From: Anoxybacteroides tepidamans
GTDB lineage: Bacteria > Bacillota > Bacilli > Bacillales > Anoxybacillaceae
Length of the DNA: 57,484 nucleotides
NCBI RefSeq assembly: GCF_014201465.1
Contig: NZ_JACHEP010000019.1
Span: forward strand, 1 to 57,484
Direction: 5' to 3'
In this document: piece after piece, positions 1 through 8,280 of the stretch
Position numbering within the stretch: the stretch's first letter is position 1
How the letters are laid out: every line of letters starts with the position of its first letter
Made by a program: the position numbers and the translations under genes
Notes under the pieces: generated by a model
The model's database searches: none
The model's input: only the letters and a program-made list of their open reading frames with translations
Told to the model about the DNA's origin: nothing

Positions 1-1
1 T

Positions 2-667
2 TTCGCCATCTTCTTTTCCGATCCGAATGTTTTTAAATGTCGTCACAATCCCAACAATAAGCCCGATGATCGCAAAAAAATTATACGGCAAGCTCGCTAC
101 AAAAAGATGGTACGCGGATATATCGATTCCGTTCTGACGCAATGCCCCTTCCACAACGGACGTCATAAAGCCGACAAAAGCTGTTGCAATCGGTAACAAT
201 ACAATAATTGGCTCCGTTGAAACATCAATAATATAAGCCATTTTTCGCTTATCAATGTGAAATTTTCCGATTAGCGATTTCATGACTGGACCAATCAGCA
301 TAATTCGGAACATTGGGGTAAAAAACGTAAATGGAATCGTAAACCATATAAACAAAAGCATGCGCCGTTTCGAATGAATTTTCCTGCTAATCCATTGGAC
401 AAATCCTTTCATTCCACCTGTAATTTGCATCATGCCAATGAGCGCGCCGAACAGATAAAGAAAAGCGATCACTTTCATATGTTCGATTTCCGTAGCTGTC
501 TGCAATAACGCATCTACCGCTCGCTCGATCGAACGAAGCCAATGACCTTCTAAGCAAAATGCTCCGACAAGCAGTCCAACAACAAGCCCCGGTAGTATTT
601 CCCGAAGCCAAATCGCAAGTGGAATGACAATAAGAAATGGCAATAATGAAACCCATGTTCCTTCCAA
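2..667 (-). CDS. NhaC-type Na+/H+ antiporter (5' part, runs off window)
   Basis: About 222 codons of a hydrophobic permease whose 3' end lies beyond base 1. The likely start is TTG at 667: an AAAGGAG ribosome binding site lies 9 bases upstream (675-682), and no ATG fits. The protein begins with a short N-terminus, then membrane segments around residues 8-35, 50-75 and 100-125. It has the charged loop SRKIHSKRRM and the conserved-looking stretch DVSTEPIIVLLPIATAF, which resembles the core of the NhaC antiporter family (PF03553), expected to exchange Na+ for H+ at the cytoplasmic membrane. Family assignment is from recognition of the sequence, not a search. It is transcribed in the same direction as the tre operon but is separated from treR by a terminator, so it should be its own unit. 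Confidence 0.7.
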   Translation of the reverse strand, partial: MEGTWVSLLPFLIVIPLAIWLREILPGLVVGLLVGAFCLEGHWLRSIERAVDALLQTATEIEHMKVIAFLYLFGALIGMMQITGGMKGFVQWISRKIHSKRRMLLFIWFTIPFTFFTPMFRIMLIGPVMKSLIGKFHIDKRKMAYIIDVSTEPIIVLLPIATAFVGFMTSVVEGALRQNGIDISAYHLFVASLPYNFFAIIGLIVGIVTTFKNIRIGKEDGE

Positions 668-767
668 TATGTCCAACTCCTTTCGTTAGAAGGATGGCCA
701 TAAACATGAAAAACTATTACTTAAGTTATTGATCATTTAGAACATAGTTTCAATAAAATTTAATAAA

Positions 768-807
768 CAATAAAAACCCGCACTTGCCTGTATGGCTAAT
801 GCGGGTT
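768..807 (-). terminator. Rho-independent terminator after treR
   Basis: Read on the minus strand, AACCCGCA pairs with TGCGGGTT (arms 800-807 and 775-782) and is followed by a T-rich run at 768-776. The stem overlaps the treR stop codon, so it closes the tre operon. Confidence 0.8.
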
Positions 808-1522
808 AATGCGTTCTGCGTGCAAAATCGACAAAGCGAAATTTATCAAGCCGATGCCTTGATTCAGTAAACTGGAATAAACTCGCATCTTCCAAGTATA
901 CAAAATTTTTCACAACAACGACATGCTCGTATCCGTTTAAATCCAAGTATTTTCGATCTTCATCTGTGACTTGATCGACAAACATTTCTTTTTTGGCAAA
1001 ACTGATTTTTAATTTCAATTCCTTTTCGATATATTCGTAAATCGAGTCCTCACAAATATCGCGCGTTAACAAAGGAACAAATTTCCGATGAAAAAAATCT
1101 TTATCTAAAATAATTTTTTCACCTTCGATTTCCCGAGAACGAATTACTTTCCATACTTCGTCTTTGTTTGGCACACTTAAATGTTTTCGTATATATTCGT
1201 CCGGTTTTACGATTTCTAATTCGTGTACAATCGTTCGTGCCGGTTTTCTCATTTTTTGAGCTAATTCTTTAAAACTTACTAATCCAGATACAGGAAAATC
1301 ATACTTCCCGACATCAAGAACGATCGAACCTTTTCCTTTGATTTTTTGAATATAGCCGTGCTCGGACAAAAGATTTAACGCTTTACGAATCGTTTCCCGC
1401 GATGTTTGATATTGCTGCGATAATTCATTTTCAGACGGCAGTTTATCATTCGGTTGAAACGTCCCTTTGCGAATTTGAAGCAAAAGATCATTATAAATCG
1501 CTAAAAATTTATTTTCTTTCAT
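806..1522 (-). CDS. treR: TreR, trehalose operon repressor (GntR family)
   Basis: GntR-type repressor that in B. subtilis binds tre operators and is released by trehalose-6-phosphate. Residues ~3-70 form the winged helix (LPSENELSQQY, TSRETIRKALNLL, GYIQKIKGKGS). Residues ~90-235 are the UTRA effector domain, ending SRHRLDKFRFVDFARR as in B. subtilis TreR. Starting at the ATG at 1522 (MKENKF) gives 238 aa, the same length as B. subtilis TreR. An upstream in-frame ATG at 1549 overlaps the treA stop (ATGA) and would add nine residues. Ribosome binding sites for both are weak, so translational coupling to treA is likely. It is the last gene of the operon and presumably represses the palindromes at 5261-5284 and 5301-5318. 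Confidence 0.95.
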   Translation of the reverse strand: MKENKFLAIYNDLLLQIRKGTFQPNDKLPSENELSQQYQTSRETIRKALNLLSEHGYIQKIKGKGSIVLDVGKYDFPVSGLVSFKELAQKMRKPARTIVHELEIVKPDEYIRKHLSVPNKDEVWKVIRSREIEGEKIILDKDFFHRKFVPLLTRDICEDSIYEYIEKELKLKISFAKKEMFVDQVTDEDRKYLDLNGYEHVVVVKNFVYLEDASLFQFTESRHRLDKFRFVDFARRTH

Positions 1523-1545
1523 GCGCATCACCGACTTGTATTGTA

Positions 1546-3231
1546 TCATTTTGTTAAGTGATACACAATCGATTCGTAAGGACGCAATACCATTTGTTGA
1601 AAATGTTCAGGTACGTCCTCGTAATTCGACAGCAAAACACGGCTCATATATCCGCTAATATCGGAATCATCAGGTAACATAAATATCGTTTCGTTGCTAA
1701 AAAAGTTGTTAACAACAAGAAGTTTCTCATTGTTCCCGTTTCGTACATATGCGAAAATCTGCGGGTGATCTTCTAGTAATAGTTGATAATCACCAGTTGT
1801 AATAATGTCATACTCTTTTCGCAATTGAATAAGGCGTTGGTAATGGTAAAAAATCGATGTCGAATCCTCTAGTGCTTTTTTTACATTAATTTCTTTAAAA
1901 TTCGATGCGACGCGAATCCAAGGAGTGCCTGCCGTAAAGCCAGCATGTTCGCTGTCATCCCACTGCATCGGTGTGCGCGAATTGTCACGCGATTTACGCT
2001 TTAAAATTTCGAGTACTTCTTCCTCGGTTTTCCCCTGCTCCTGTAAAATTTTATACATATTTAACGTTTCAACATCGCGATAATCCTCAATCCGATCGAA
2101 TTTCGGGTCCGTCATGCCAATTTCTTCACCTTGGTAAATATACGGCGTGCCTTGCATCATATGAATCACTGTCGCAAGCATTTTGGCTGATTCTTTACGA
2201 TATTTTCCATCATCGCCATAGCGCGAAACGATTCGAGGCTGATCATGATTGCACCAGAACAAAGCGTTCCAGCCGCCGCCTTTGTTCATTTCTACTTGCC
2301 AAGTTGATAAAATTCTTTTTAATGCCAAGAAGTCAAAGTCGGCAACCGCCCACTTCTCTCCGTTTGGATAATCGACTTTTAAATGATGGAAATTAAACGT
2401 CATATTTAATTCTCTGCGTTCTGGATTTGTATATTGAACGCAATGGTCAATCGTTGTCGACGACATTTCGCCAACGGTCATCATGTCATATTTTGAAAAC
2501 ACTTCGCGATTCATTTCTTGCAAAAATTCGTGAATGCGCGGACCGTCTGTGTAAAATTTGCGGCCGTCCCCTGGTGGTACAGATCCGTCATCGTCTGGAA
2601 AACGTTGATCTTTCGAAATTAAATTAATGACATCTAAACGAAAACCATCGACCCCTTTTTTTAACCAAAAGTGCATCATATCATACAGTTTTCGCCGCAA
2701 CTCCTCATTCTCCCAATTTAAATCCGCTTGTGTAACATCGAACAAATGCAAGTAATATTGGCCTGTATGCTCATCATATTCCCATGCCGAACCCCCAAAT
2801 TTAGATTGCCAATTGTTAGGCTGTTTGCCATCGCGCCCGTCTTTCCAAATGTAGAAATGACGATATGGATGATCTTTGGACGATCTTGCTTTTTTAAACC
2901 ATTCATGTTCAGTCGATGTATGATTGACGACAATATCCATCATGATTTTAATGTTACGTTTATGCGCTTCTTTTAGCAGCTGTTCAAAATCTTCCATCGT
3001 TCCGTATGGCTCATATATCGCAAAATAATCGCTAATATCATAACCGTTATCGCGCTGCGGCGATTGATAGATCGGAGTCAGCCAAATGACGTCAATACCT
3101 AATGTTTTTAAGTAGTCCAGTTTTTCAATAATTCCTTGCAAATCTCCGATCCCATCTCCATTCGTATCTTTAAAACTTTTCGGATAAATTTGATAGACAA
3201 CTGCTTTTTTCCACCACGGTTGTTTGTCCAC
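1546..3231 (-). CDS. treA: Trehalose-6-phosphate hydrolase
   Basis: Cytoplasmic GH13 phospho-alpha-(1,1)-glucosidase that splits trehalose-6-phosphate into glucose and glucose-6-phosphate. The start is GTG at 3231, which follows a GAGGTGGT ribosome binding site and gives 561 aa, the B. subtilis TreA length. A much longer in-frame upstream extension exists but would run through the treP end and its hairpin. GH13 motifs are visible: DIVVNHTS near residue 100, GFRLDVINLISK with the nucleophile Asp near 200, VGEMSS with the acid/base Glu near 255, and CNHDQPR with the third acid near 320. It lies 77 bases after treP, with a partial terminator in between. Confidence 0.96.
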   Translation of the reverse strand: MDKQPWWKKAVVYQIYPKSFKDTNGDGIGDLQGIIEKLDYLKTLGIDVIWLTPIYQSPQRDNGYDISDYFAIYEPYGTMEDFEQLLKEAHKRNIKIMMDIVVNHTSTEHEWFKKARSSKDHPYRHFYIWKDGRDGKQPNNWQSKFGGSAWEYDEHTGQYYLHLFDVTQADLNWENEELRRKLYDMMHFWLKKGVDGFRLDVINLISKDQRFPDDDGSVPPGDGRKFYTDGPRIHEFLQEMNREVFSKYDMMTVGEMSSTTIDHCVQYTNPERRELNMTFNFHHLKVDYPNGEKWAVADFDFLALKRILSTWQVEMNKGGGWNALFWCNHDQPRIVSRYGDDGKYRKESAKMLATVIHMMQGTPYIYQGEEIGMTDPKFDRIEDYRDVETLNMYKILQEQGKTEEEVLEILKRKSRDNSRTPMQWDDSEHAGFTAGTPWIRVASNFKEINVKKALEDSTSIFYHYQRLIQLRKEYDIITTGDYQLLLEDHPQIFAYVRNGNNEKLLVVNNFFSNETIFMLPDDSDISGYMSRVLLSNYEDVPEHFQQMVLRPYESIVYHLTK

Positions 3232-3258
3232 TTCAATACCACCTCTCACTTGCTGACA

Positions 3259-3301
3259 AAAACGATACCATTGGTGTCGCGATTCAAACACCAATGGTAT
3301 C
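3259..3301 (-). terminator. Intercistronic hairpin/partial terminator between treP and treA
   Basis: A perfect 14-bp inverted repeat (3264-3277 and 3288-3301, loop 10) is followed on the transcribed minus strand by GTTTTTG. The T run is only five long, so it should act as a partial terminator or an RNA stabiliser that sets the treP:treA ratio, not as a full stop. Confidence 0.7.
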
Positions 3302-3308
3302 ATCATCG

Positions 3309-4718
3309 TTATTTTGTTTCTTTCTTGAACTTGCCAAATACGTATGTTAATACGAACGGAATGACAATCGCGAGCGCCATTCCGATGAAAAACGGCATCC
3401 ATTTTTGCGGAACGATGGATAAAAAGCCAGGAAGGCCTCCCACACCGATAGACGGCGCTAATACTTTATTGATCGTAATGAACATCCCCGCAATCGCGGC
3501 ACCCGTCATCGCGAAAATAAACGGATAGCGGAAGCGTAAATTAACCCCGAACATCGCTGGTTCGGTAATCCCAAGATACGCGGATACGGAAGAGGTAAAG
3601 GCAAGACCTTTTAATTTCTCATCTTTCGCCAAAAACATCATCGCGAGCGCTGCTGAACCTTGGGCGATGTTCGACATGACCAGAATCGGCCATAAAAATG
3701 TACCGCCCGTGCTAGAAATGAGCTGCAAATCAACCGGTAAAAACGTATGATGCATTCCCGTAACAACTAACGGAGCGTATAAAGCACCATATAAAAATCC
3801 GCCAATCGCCGGAACGTTATCAAAAATCGTGACGAATACACCCGTAATCGCGTTACCGATCGCAAATGTAATAGGACCGATCGCAATAAACGCTGAAAAT
3901 CCGGTAATCAATAACGAAAGCGGAGCAACGAGCAACAATTGAAACGCGTCTGGAATTCGTTTCCGTAGATATTGTTCAATTTTTGCCAAAACATATGATG
4001 CCACTAAAACCGGCAATACTTGACCTTGGTAACCTACCTTTTGCACATCGAGTCCAAATAAATGCCATACAGGGATGTCGCCTTTTTCTTTCGCTGCTCC
4101 CCATCCCCATGCGTTTAACAAATCAGGGTGTACGAGCATTAGTCCGAGGACAATTCCTAATAATGGGCTACCGCCAAACTTCGTGACCGCCGACCAACCA
4201 ATCAATCCTGGCAAGAAGACGAACGCCGTATTGGCGATTAAGTTAATCATGCTGGCAAGGTCGGCCCATTCTTTATGCACTTCAACAAACGATTTCCCTT
4301 CATAAAAAATGCCTGGCCCTGTTAGTACATTGTTAATCCCCATCAACAAACCGGCAGTGACGATTGCAGGTAAAATCGGGATAAAAATATCGGCTAATGT
4401 TTTAATCGCCCGCTGGAGCGGATTCAACTTTGCTTCTGCTGCATCTTTAATCTCTTGTTTCGTGGCTCGGCCTAGCCCTGTCATTTCAATCATTTCGTTA
4501 TATACTTTATCGACAAGCCCCTGTCCGATGACGACTTGAAACTGACCGTTTGCTGAAAATGAACCTTTTACAATATCGATTTGTTCGAGCGCTTCTTTAT
4601 TGACTTTTCCTTCATCTTTCAAAGCAAACCGTAGCCGGGTCACACAATGGGTCGCTGCGATAATATTTTCTTTGCCTCCTACTGCTTGGACAATTTGTTC
4701 AACTGATTGTTTATTCAT
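3309..4718 (-). CDS. treP: PTS trehalose permease, EIIBC component
   Basis: Membrane permease that imports trehalose and phosphorylates it to trehalose-6-phosphate. The start is ATG at 4718, 8 bases after a GGAGG site (469 aa); an in-frame start at 4733 lacks a good site. The EIIB domain spans residues ~1-85, with the phosphorylated Cys in ATHCVTRLRFALKD. The EIIC domain (residues ~105-460) has about ten membrane spans and the motif GITEPAMFGVNLRFR typical of glucose-superfamily EIIC proteins. There is no EIIA domain at the C-terminus, which fits the separate EIIA gene immediately upstream (15-base gap). Part of the EIIA-treP-treA-treR operon. Confidence 0.95.
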   Translation of the reverse strand: MNKQSVEQIVQAVGGKENIIAATHCVTRLRFALKDEGKVNKEALEQIDIVKGSFSANGQFQVVIGQGLVDKVYNEMIEMTGLGRATKQEIKDAAEAKLNPLQRAIKTLADIFIPILPAIVTAGLLMGINNVLTGPGIFYEGKSFVEVHKEWADLASMINLIANTAFVFLPGLIGWSAVTKFGGSPLLGIVLGLMLVHPDLLNAWGWGAAKEKGDIPVWHLFGLDVQKVGYQGQVLPVLVASYVLAKIEQYLRKRIPDAFQLLLVAPLSLLITGFSAFIAIGPITFAIGNAITGVFVTIFDNVPAIGGFLYGALYAPLVVTGMHHTFLPVDLQLISSTGGTFLWPILVMSNIAQGSAALAMMFLAKDEKLKGLAFTSSVSAYLGITEPAMFGVNLRFRYPFIFAMTGAAIAGMFITINKVLAPSIGVGGLPGFLSIVPQKWMPFFIGMALAIVIPFVLTYVFGKFKKETK

Positions 4719-4733
4719 TTTCCAAACCTCCAA

Positions 4734-5234
4734 TTACTTCATTCGAAACAAATAAGACTTTCTCATCGTCACTTGCAATAACGCACTTTGACCGGCAATG
4801 CATCTTTCATAAGTAATCGGTTCCATATTTTCTGTTATTTCACTATTCGTAATAATCACTGGGGTTACAATACTGGCTGCTTTCTTTTTAATGAAACCGA
4901 GATCAAAAGAAAGCAATAAATCCCCTTTTTTTACTCTTTCTCCTTTTTTTACATGAACCATAAACCCTTCGCCATTCAACAATACTGTTTCTAACCCGAT
5001 GTGAATAAGAATCTCCAATCCTTTAGATGATAAAAGGCCGATCGCATGTTTCGATTGAAAAATGTTAATGACTCGGCCGTCCACTGGTGATACCACCTTC
5101 CCCTCACTTGGTACAATCGCCACCCCGTCACCTAACAGCTTATGAGAAAACGTAGGGCTTGGCACTTCTTCAATTGGGATCACATTTCCATTTAACGGTG
5201 CAAATATCGTTTCTTCCCCTTGCCAGACGATCAT
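4734..5234 (-). CDS. PTS EIIA component, glucose subfamily (EIIA-Glc type)
   Basis: A 166-aa soluble EIIA protein that carries phosphate from HPr to the EIIB domain of TreP. Visible motifs are the N-terminal IFAPLNGNVIPIEEVPSPTF, the phosphorylation-site block GLEILIHIGLETVLLNGEGF (active His in IHIGLET, residue ~95) and the turn VKKGERVKKGDLL. The start is ATG at 5234, 7 bases after AGAGGGGG; the reading frame remains open upstream to 5342 but that part lies across the promoter and both operators. It is the first gene of the tre operon. B. subtilis TreP relies on EIIA from other PTS proteins, so a dedicated EIIA is a useful difference. Confidence 0.9.
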   Translation of the reverse strand: MIVWQGEETIFAPLNGNVIPIEEVPSPTFSHKLLGDGVAIVPSEGKVVSPVDGRVINIFQSKHAIGLLSSKGLEILIHIGLETVLLNGEGFMVHVKKGERVKKGDLLLSFDLGFIKKKAASIVTPVIITNSEITENMEPITYERCIAGQSALLQVTMRKSYLFRMK

Positions 5235-5247
5235 ATATAAGCCCCCT

Positions 5248-5262
5248 CTGAAGCGCTTACAC
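5248..5262 (-). promoter_or_regulatory. Candidate cre site (CcpA)
   Basis: The minus strand reads TGTAAGCGCTTCAG between the second operator and the ribosome binding site of the EIIA gene. The first eleven bases match a strong cre; the last three deviate from the consensus by what looks like a one-base shift. Position downstream of the promoter fits a CcpA roadblock. The site is inferred. Confidence 0.5.
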
Positions 5263-5284
5263 AAACATGTATATACATGTTTGT
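5261..5284. promoter_or_regulatory. TreR operator 2 (perfect 24-bp palindrome)
   Basis: ACAAACATGTAT is followed directly by its exact reverse complement. The centre TGTATATACA is shared with the operator at 5301-5318. It lies just downstream of the tre promoter -10 and should be bound by TreR. Confidence 0.85.
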
Positions 5285-5295
5285 GTACGGTTTTT

Positions 5296-5324
5296 ATTTT
5301 AACTTGTATATACAAGTTGGTCAA
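5296..5324 (-). promoter_or_regulatory. tre operon promoter
   Basis: On the minus strand TTGACC (5319-5324) and TAAAAT (5296-5301) are separated by exactly 17 bases. The spacer is filled by the palindrome at 5301-5318. This is a SigA-type promoter placed for direct steric repression by TreR. Confidence 0.85.
5301..5318. promoter_or_regulatory. TreR operator 1 (18-bp palindrome in promoter spacer)
   Basis: AACTTGTAT followed by ATACAAGTT is a perfect palindrome, and the centre TTGTATATACAA matches the known B. subtilis tre operator core. It fills the -35/-10 spacer. Its centre is 37 bases from that of operator 2, about three and a half helical turns. Confidence 0.88.
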
Positions 5325-5345
5325 CAAAAAATTTCTGTTCAAAAT

Positions 5346-5385
5346 GTAAAAAGCAAGCAGTCGACATATTGACCGCTTGCTTTTT
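5346..5385. terminator. Bidirectional terminator between PilZ gene and tre promoter
   Basis: GCAAGCAGTC (5353-5362) pairs with GACCGCTTGC (5371-5380), with one G-U wobble, and has T runs on both sides. On the minus strand it terminates the PilZ gene before the tre promoter. Confidence 0.8.
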
Positions 5386-5404
5386 ATTTAGAAGGGCGGT
5401 TTGG

Positions 5405-5770
5405 CTAGCTGTTATGAAGCACAGCATACCGCTTAATTTCACGAATTAATGTTTCTTCCTGCTGATAAGAAAGAAGCAGCTGCAACCCGTAATAATAATC
5501 GTTGGCTATTTTTCTTTGCCATACTAACGTGCCTAAAAAACTAAACTCCACATCATTTAACATAAATGTCACTTCAATATGAATTTCTCTTAGGTGAGGG
5601 GGAATATTGAGAGGTGTCTTCATTCTCATCCCTCGCGGACTAATATCATGAATTTCCGCCGCTCCTTTGTCGCTTTCAATCTCTTTATCATCAATGCGCA
5701 CAATGCGGAACGTACAAGGGAGCGGTTGTCCGAATTGATAGCGGAATGCTTCTTGTCGTTTAAATCGCAC
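5405..5770 (-). CDS. PilZ domain protein (candidate c-di-GMP receptor)
   Basis: A 121-aa single-domain PilZ protein, probably a cytoplasmic c-di-GMP sensor. The binding motifs are both present: RFKRQEAFRYQF near the start supplies the RxxxR element, and EIHDISPRGMRM supplies the (D/N)xSxxG element near residue 45. I prefer the GTG at 5770, 6 bases after GAGGGG, because it starts the protein at the PilZ motif; an ATG at 5803 would add eleven residues. It is transcribed in the same direction as parC and closed by the hairpin at 5346-5385. No partner is visible next to it, although a second PilZ fragment and an EAL protein lie at 11.7-12.8 kb. Confidence 0.8.
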   Translation of the reverse strand: MRFKRQEAFRYQFGQPLPCTFRIVRIDDKEIESDKGAAEIHDISPRGMRMKTPLNIPPHLREIHIEVTFMLNDVEFSFLGTLVWQRKIANDYYYGLQLLLSYQQEETLIREIKRYAVLHNS

Positions 5771-5859
5771 AAAAATCCCCTCTTTCCCAAAATATGGCAA
5801 CATATCCCCATCTCTTCATGCTTTAGTAAAAACTAACCCTTATTATATATTCATTTCCT

Positions 5860-8280
5860 TCAATTGTGAATATCCAGCCACATTTCTTTTATTTCTCCTG
5901 CTTCTTCGCTGTCTATGACAAATATCCCGTTGCTATACCGGTCGGAAAGTTTCAATTGCGATAAATCAACCGCTTCTATTTCCCCCTTTTCCGTTCGCAA
6001 TATGATATTACCGTTGTCGCTTTCTATCATAAGTGAGGCGACGATTCGGTGCGGGTTTGTTTTTAATTCGCGAAGCATGACAAGCCCTCGTTTTGCTCGC
6101 GATGATTTTTCAAACTCGCTAAGTGGCATTTTTTTGACCGCTCCCCGCTGTGTCGCAATGACAATCATTGGAGAATCCGCCGCAACAATTGGATAAGCGG
6201 CGACGACAAAATCGTGTTCTTTCAATTGAATGCCTTTCACTCCAGCAGCGCGCACGCCGATGGCACTCACTTCTTCTTCGCTGAACCATAAACCGTAACC
6301 TTGGTTCGTCACAAGGAATAAATCACGGCTGCCATCTGTTATATAGACGTTAATTACTTCATCGTTTTCTTTTAAGTTAATCGCTACAAGTGGACGGCCG
6401 TAACGCTGCACTTTATATTGTTTCATTTCGGTCCGCTTCACCATTCCTTGTTTCGTGATAAACATAAGATCGAGCGGCTGTTCAAAGTCTTTGACCGAAA
6501 CAGCCGAAACAAGGTCATCGTCCCTGTCTAACGGAACAAGATTGGAAATATGCTGCCCTAATTCTTTCCAACGAATATCAGGCAGTTCGTGAACAGGACA
6601 ATAAATATAGTTGCCCCGCCGCGTAAACAGAAGCAATACGTCCGTTGTATTCATCTCTAATTGTGCTAATAAACGGTCGGATTCTTTCATGCCGAAATCT
6701 TGGCCGTTTGACGCTGTATAGGAACGGAGGCTCGTCCGTTTGACATACCCTTCTTTCGTTACCGTGACGATGACGTCTTCTGCCGGTACCATCACTTCAA
6801 GGTTGATTTTTATCTCTTCGATTTCCTCTTGAATGATCGTTCTTCGCTCGTCAGCGTATGTCTTTTTTAGTTTTTTCAGCTCCGATTTAATCACCGACAG
6901 CAATTTTTTTTCGCTTGCTAAAACGGCCGTCAATTCGCTAATTTTTTTCGAAAGTTCTTCCGCTTCCTGCTTTAAAGCCGTAATGTCCGTATTCGTTAAG
7001 CGATACAATTGAAGGGTCACGATCGCTTCGGCTTGTGCCTCGGTAAAGGCGTATTTTGCCATTAATTGATCTTTTGCATCTCTTTTATCTTTCGAAGCAC
7101 GAATCATTGCGATTATTTCATCAAGAATGGACAAAGCTTTCATTAATCCTTCGACAATGTGCTGGCGGTCATAAGCTTTTTTCAGTTCATAGCGCGAACG
7201 GTTTGCGACGACTTCTTTTTGATGTTCAATATACGCATCGAGCAATTCAGGAAGGCTCAACAGTTTCGGACGCCGCTCGTGAATCGCCACCATGTTAAAA
7301 TTATACGGCACTTGCAAATCGGTATTTTTATATAAATAGTTTAAAATCCCTTCAGCATCGGCTTCTTTCTTTAATTCAATGACGATGCGGAGGCCGGTTC
7401 GGTCCGTTTCATCACGGACGTCGGAAATGCCGTCGAGTTTCCGATCAAACCGCAGTTCGTCAATTTTTTTGACAAGATTGGCTTTGTTGATTTCATACGG
7501 AATTTCCGTAATGACAATTTGTTGTTTGCCGCCTTTCGCTGACTCAATCACCGCTTTTCCACGGATGATAATTTTTCCTTTTCCCGTTTCGTACGCCTTT
7601 TTAATTCCGTCTTTTCCTTGAATAATGCCGCCGGTTGGAAAATCTGGTCCGTGCAAAACGGTCATTAACTCATCGACGGTGCAGGTTGGCTTGTCAATCC
7701 GCATGATAACTGCATCAATGACTTCGCCTAAATGATGCGGCGGAATTTCTGTCGCATACCCTGCGGAAATGCCGGTCGAACCGTTCACTAACAAATTCGG
7801 AAACATGGCAGGGAGCACGACCGGCTCTTGGCTTGTGTCGTCAAAGTTTGGCACAAATTCGACCGTCTCTTTTTCAATATCCCGCAACAATTCCGCGGCA
7901 ATTGCTGATAGGCGCGCCTCCGTATAACGCATCGCCGCTGGAGGATCGCCGTCGATGCTGCCGTTATTTCCGTGCATTTCGATTAAAATATTGCGCAACT
8001 TCCAGTCTTGGCTCATCCGCACCATCGCTTCGTACACGGATGAATCGCCGTGCGGATGGAAGTTTCCAATCACGTTTCCGACCGTTTTCGCCGCTTTGCG
8101 GAATCCTTTATCAGCCGTATTTCCGTCCACATACATCGCATATAAAATCCGGCGTTGAACAGGCTTCAGCCCGTCGCGCACGTCGGGAAGCGCCCGTTCT
8201 TGAATAATGTATTTACTGTAACGTCCAAAACGGTCGCCTAATACATCTTCCAATGGTAAGTCTAACAATCTTTCTGTCAT
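5860..8280 (-). CDS. parC: DNA topoisomerase IV subunit A
   Basis: An 806-aa type IIA topoisomerase cleavage subunit that decatenates sister chromosomes with ParE. The N-terminal winged-helix/tower region contains NFHPHGDSSVYEAM (the quinolone-determining region, Ser near 80-81 and Glu near 84) and AMRYTEARL with the catalytic Tyr119. The C-terminal part (residues ~490-800) contains repeated GyrA-type beta-pinwheel blades such as TKEGYVKRTSLRSY and TKQGMVKRTEMKQY. The start ATG at 8280 overlaps the parE stop (ATGA), so the two subunits are translationally coupled. The sequence is full length with no damage. Gene order yneT-parE-parC is that of B. subtilis, which also separates it from gyrA. 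Confidence 0.97.
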   Translation of the reverse strand: MTERLLDLPLEDVLGDRFGRYSKYIIQERALPDVRDGLKPVQRRILYAMYVDGNTADKGFRKAAKTVGNVIGNFHPHGDSSVYEAMVRMSQDWKLRNILIEMHGNNGSIDGDPPAAMRYTEARLSAIAAELLRDIEKETVEFVPNFDDTSQEPVVLPAMFPNLLVNGSTGISAGYATEIPPHHLGEVIDAVIMRIDKPTCTVDELMTVLHGPDFPTGGIIQGKDGIKKAYETGKGKIIIRGKAVIESAKGGKQQIVITEIPYEINKANLVKKIDELRFDRKLDGISDVRDETDRTGLRIVIELKKEADAEGILNYLYKNTDLQVPYNFNMVAIHERRPKLLSLPELLDAYIEHQKEVVANRSRYELKKAYDRQHIVEGLMKALSILDEIIAMIRASKDKRDAKDQLMAKYAFTEAQAEAIVTLQLYRLTNTDITALKQEAEELSKKISELTAVLASEKKLLSVIKSELKKLKKTYADERRTIIQEEIEEIKINLEVMVPAEDVIVTVTKEGYVKRTSLRSYTASNGQDFGMKESDRLLAQLEMNTTDVLLLFTRRGNYIYCPVHELPDIRWKELGQHISNLVPLDRDDDLVSAVSVKDFEQPLDLMFITKQGMVKRTEMKQYKVQRYGRPLVAINLKENDEVINVYITDGSRDLFLVTNQGYGLWFSEEEVSAIGVRAAGVKGIQLKEHDFVVAAYPIVAADSPMIVIATQRGAVKKMPLSEFEKSSRAKRGLVMLRELKTNPHRIVASLMIESDNGNIILRTEKGEIEAVDLSQLKLSDRYSNGIFVIDSEEAGEIKEMWLDIHN

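Noticed and set aside
5235-5342. Longer EIIA start at 5342
   Set aside because: It would read through the tre promoter and both operators.
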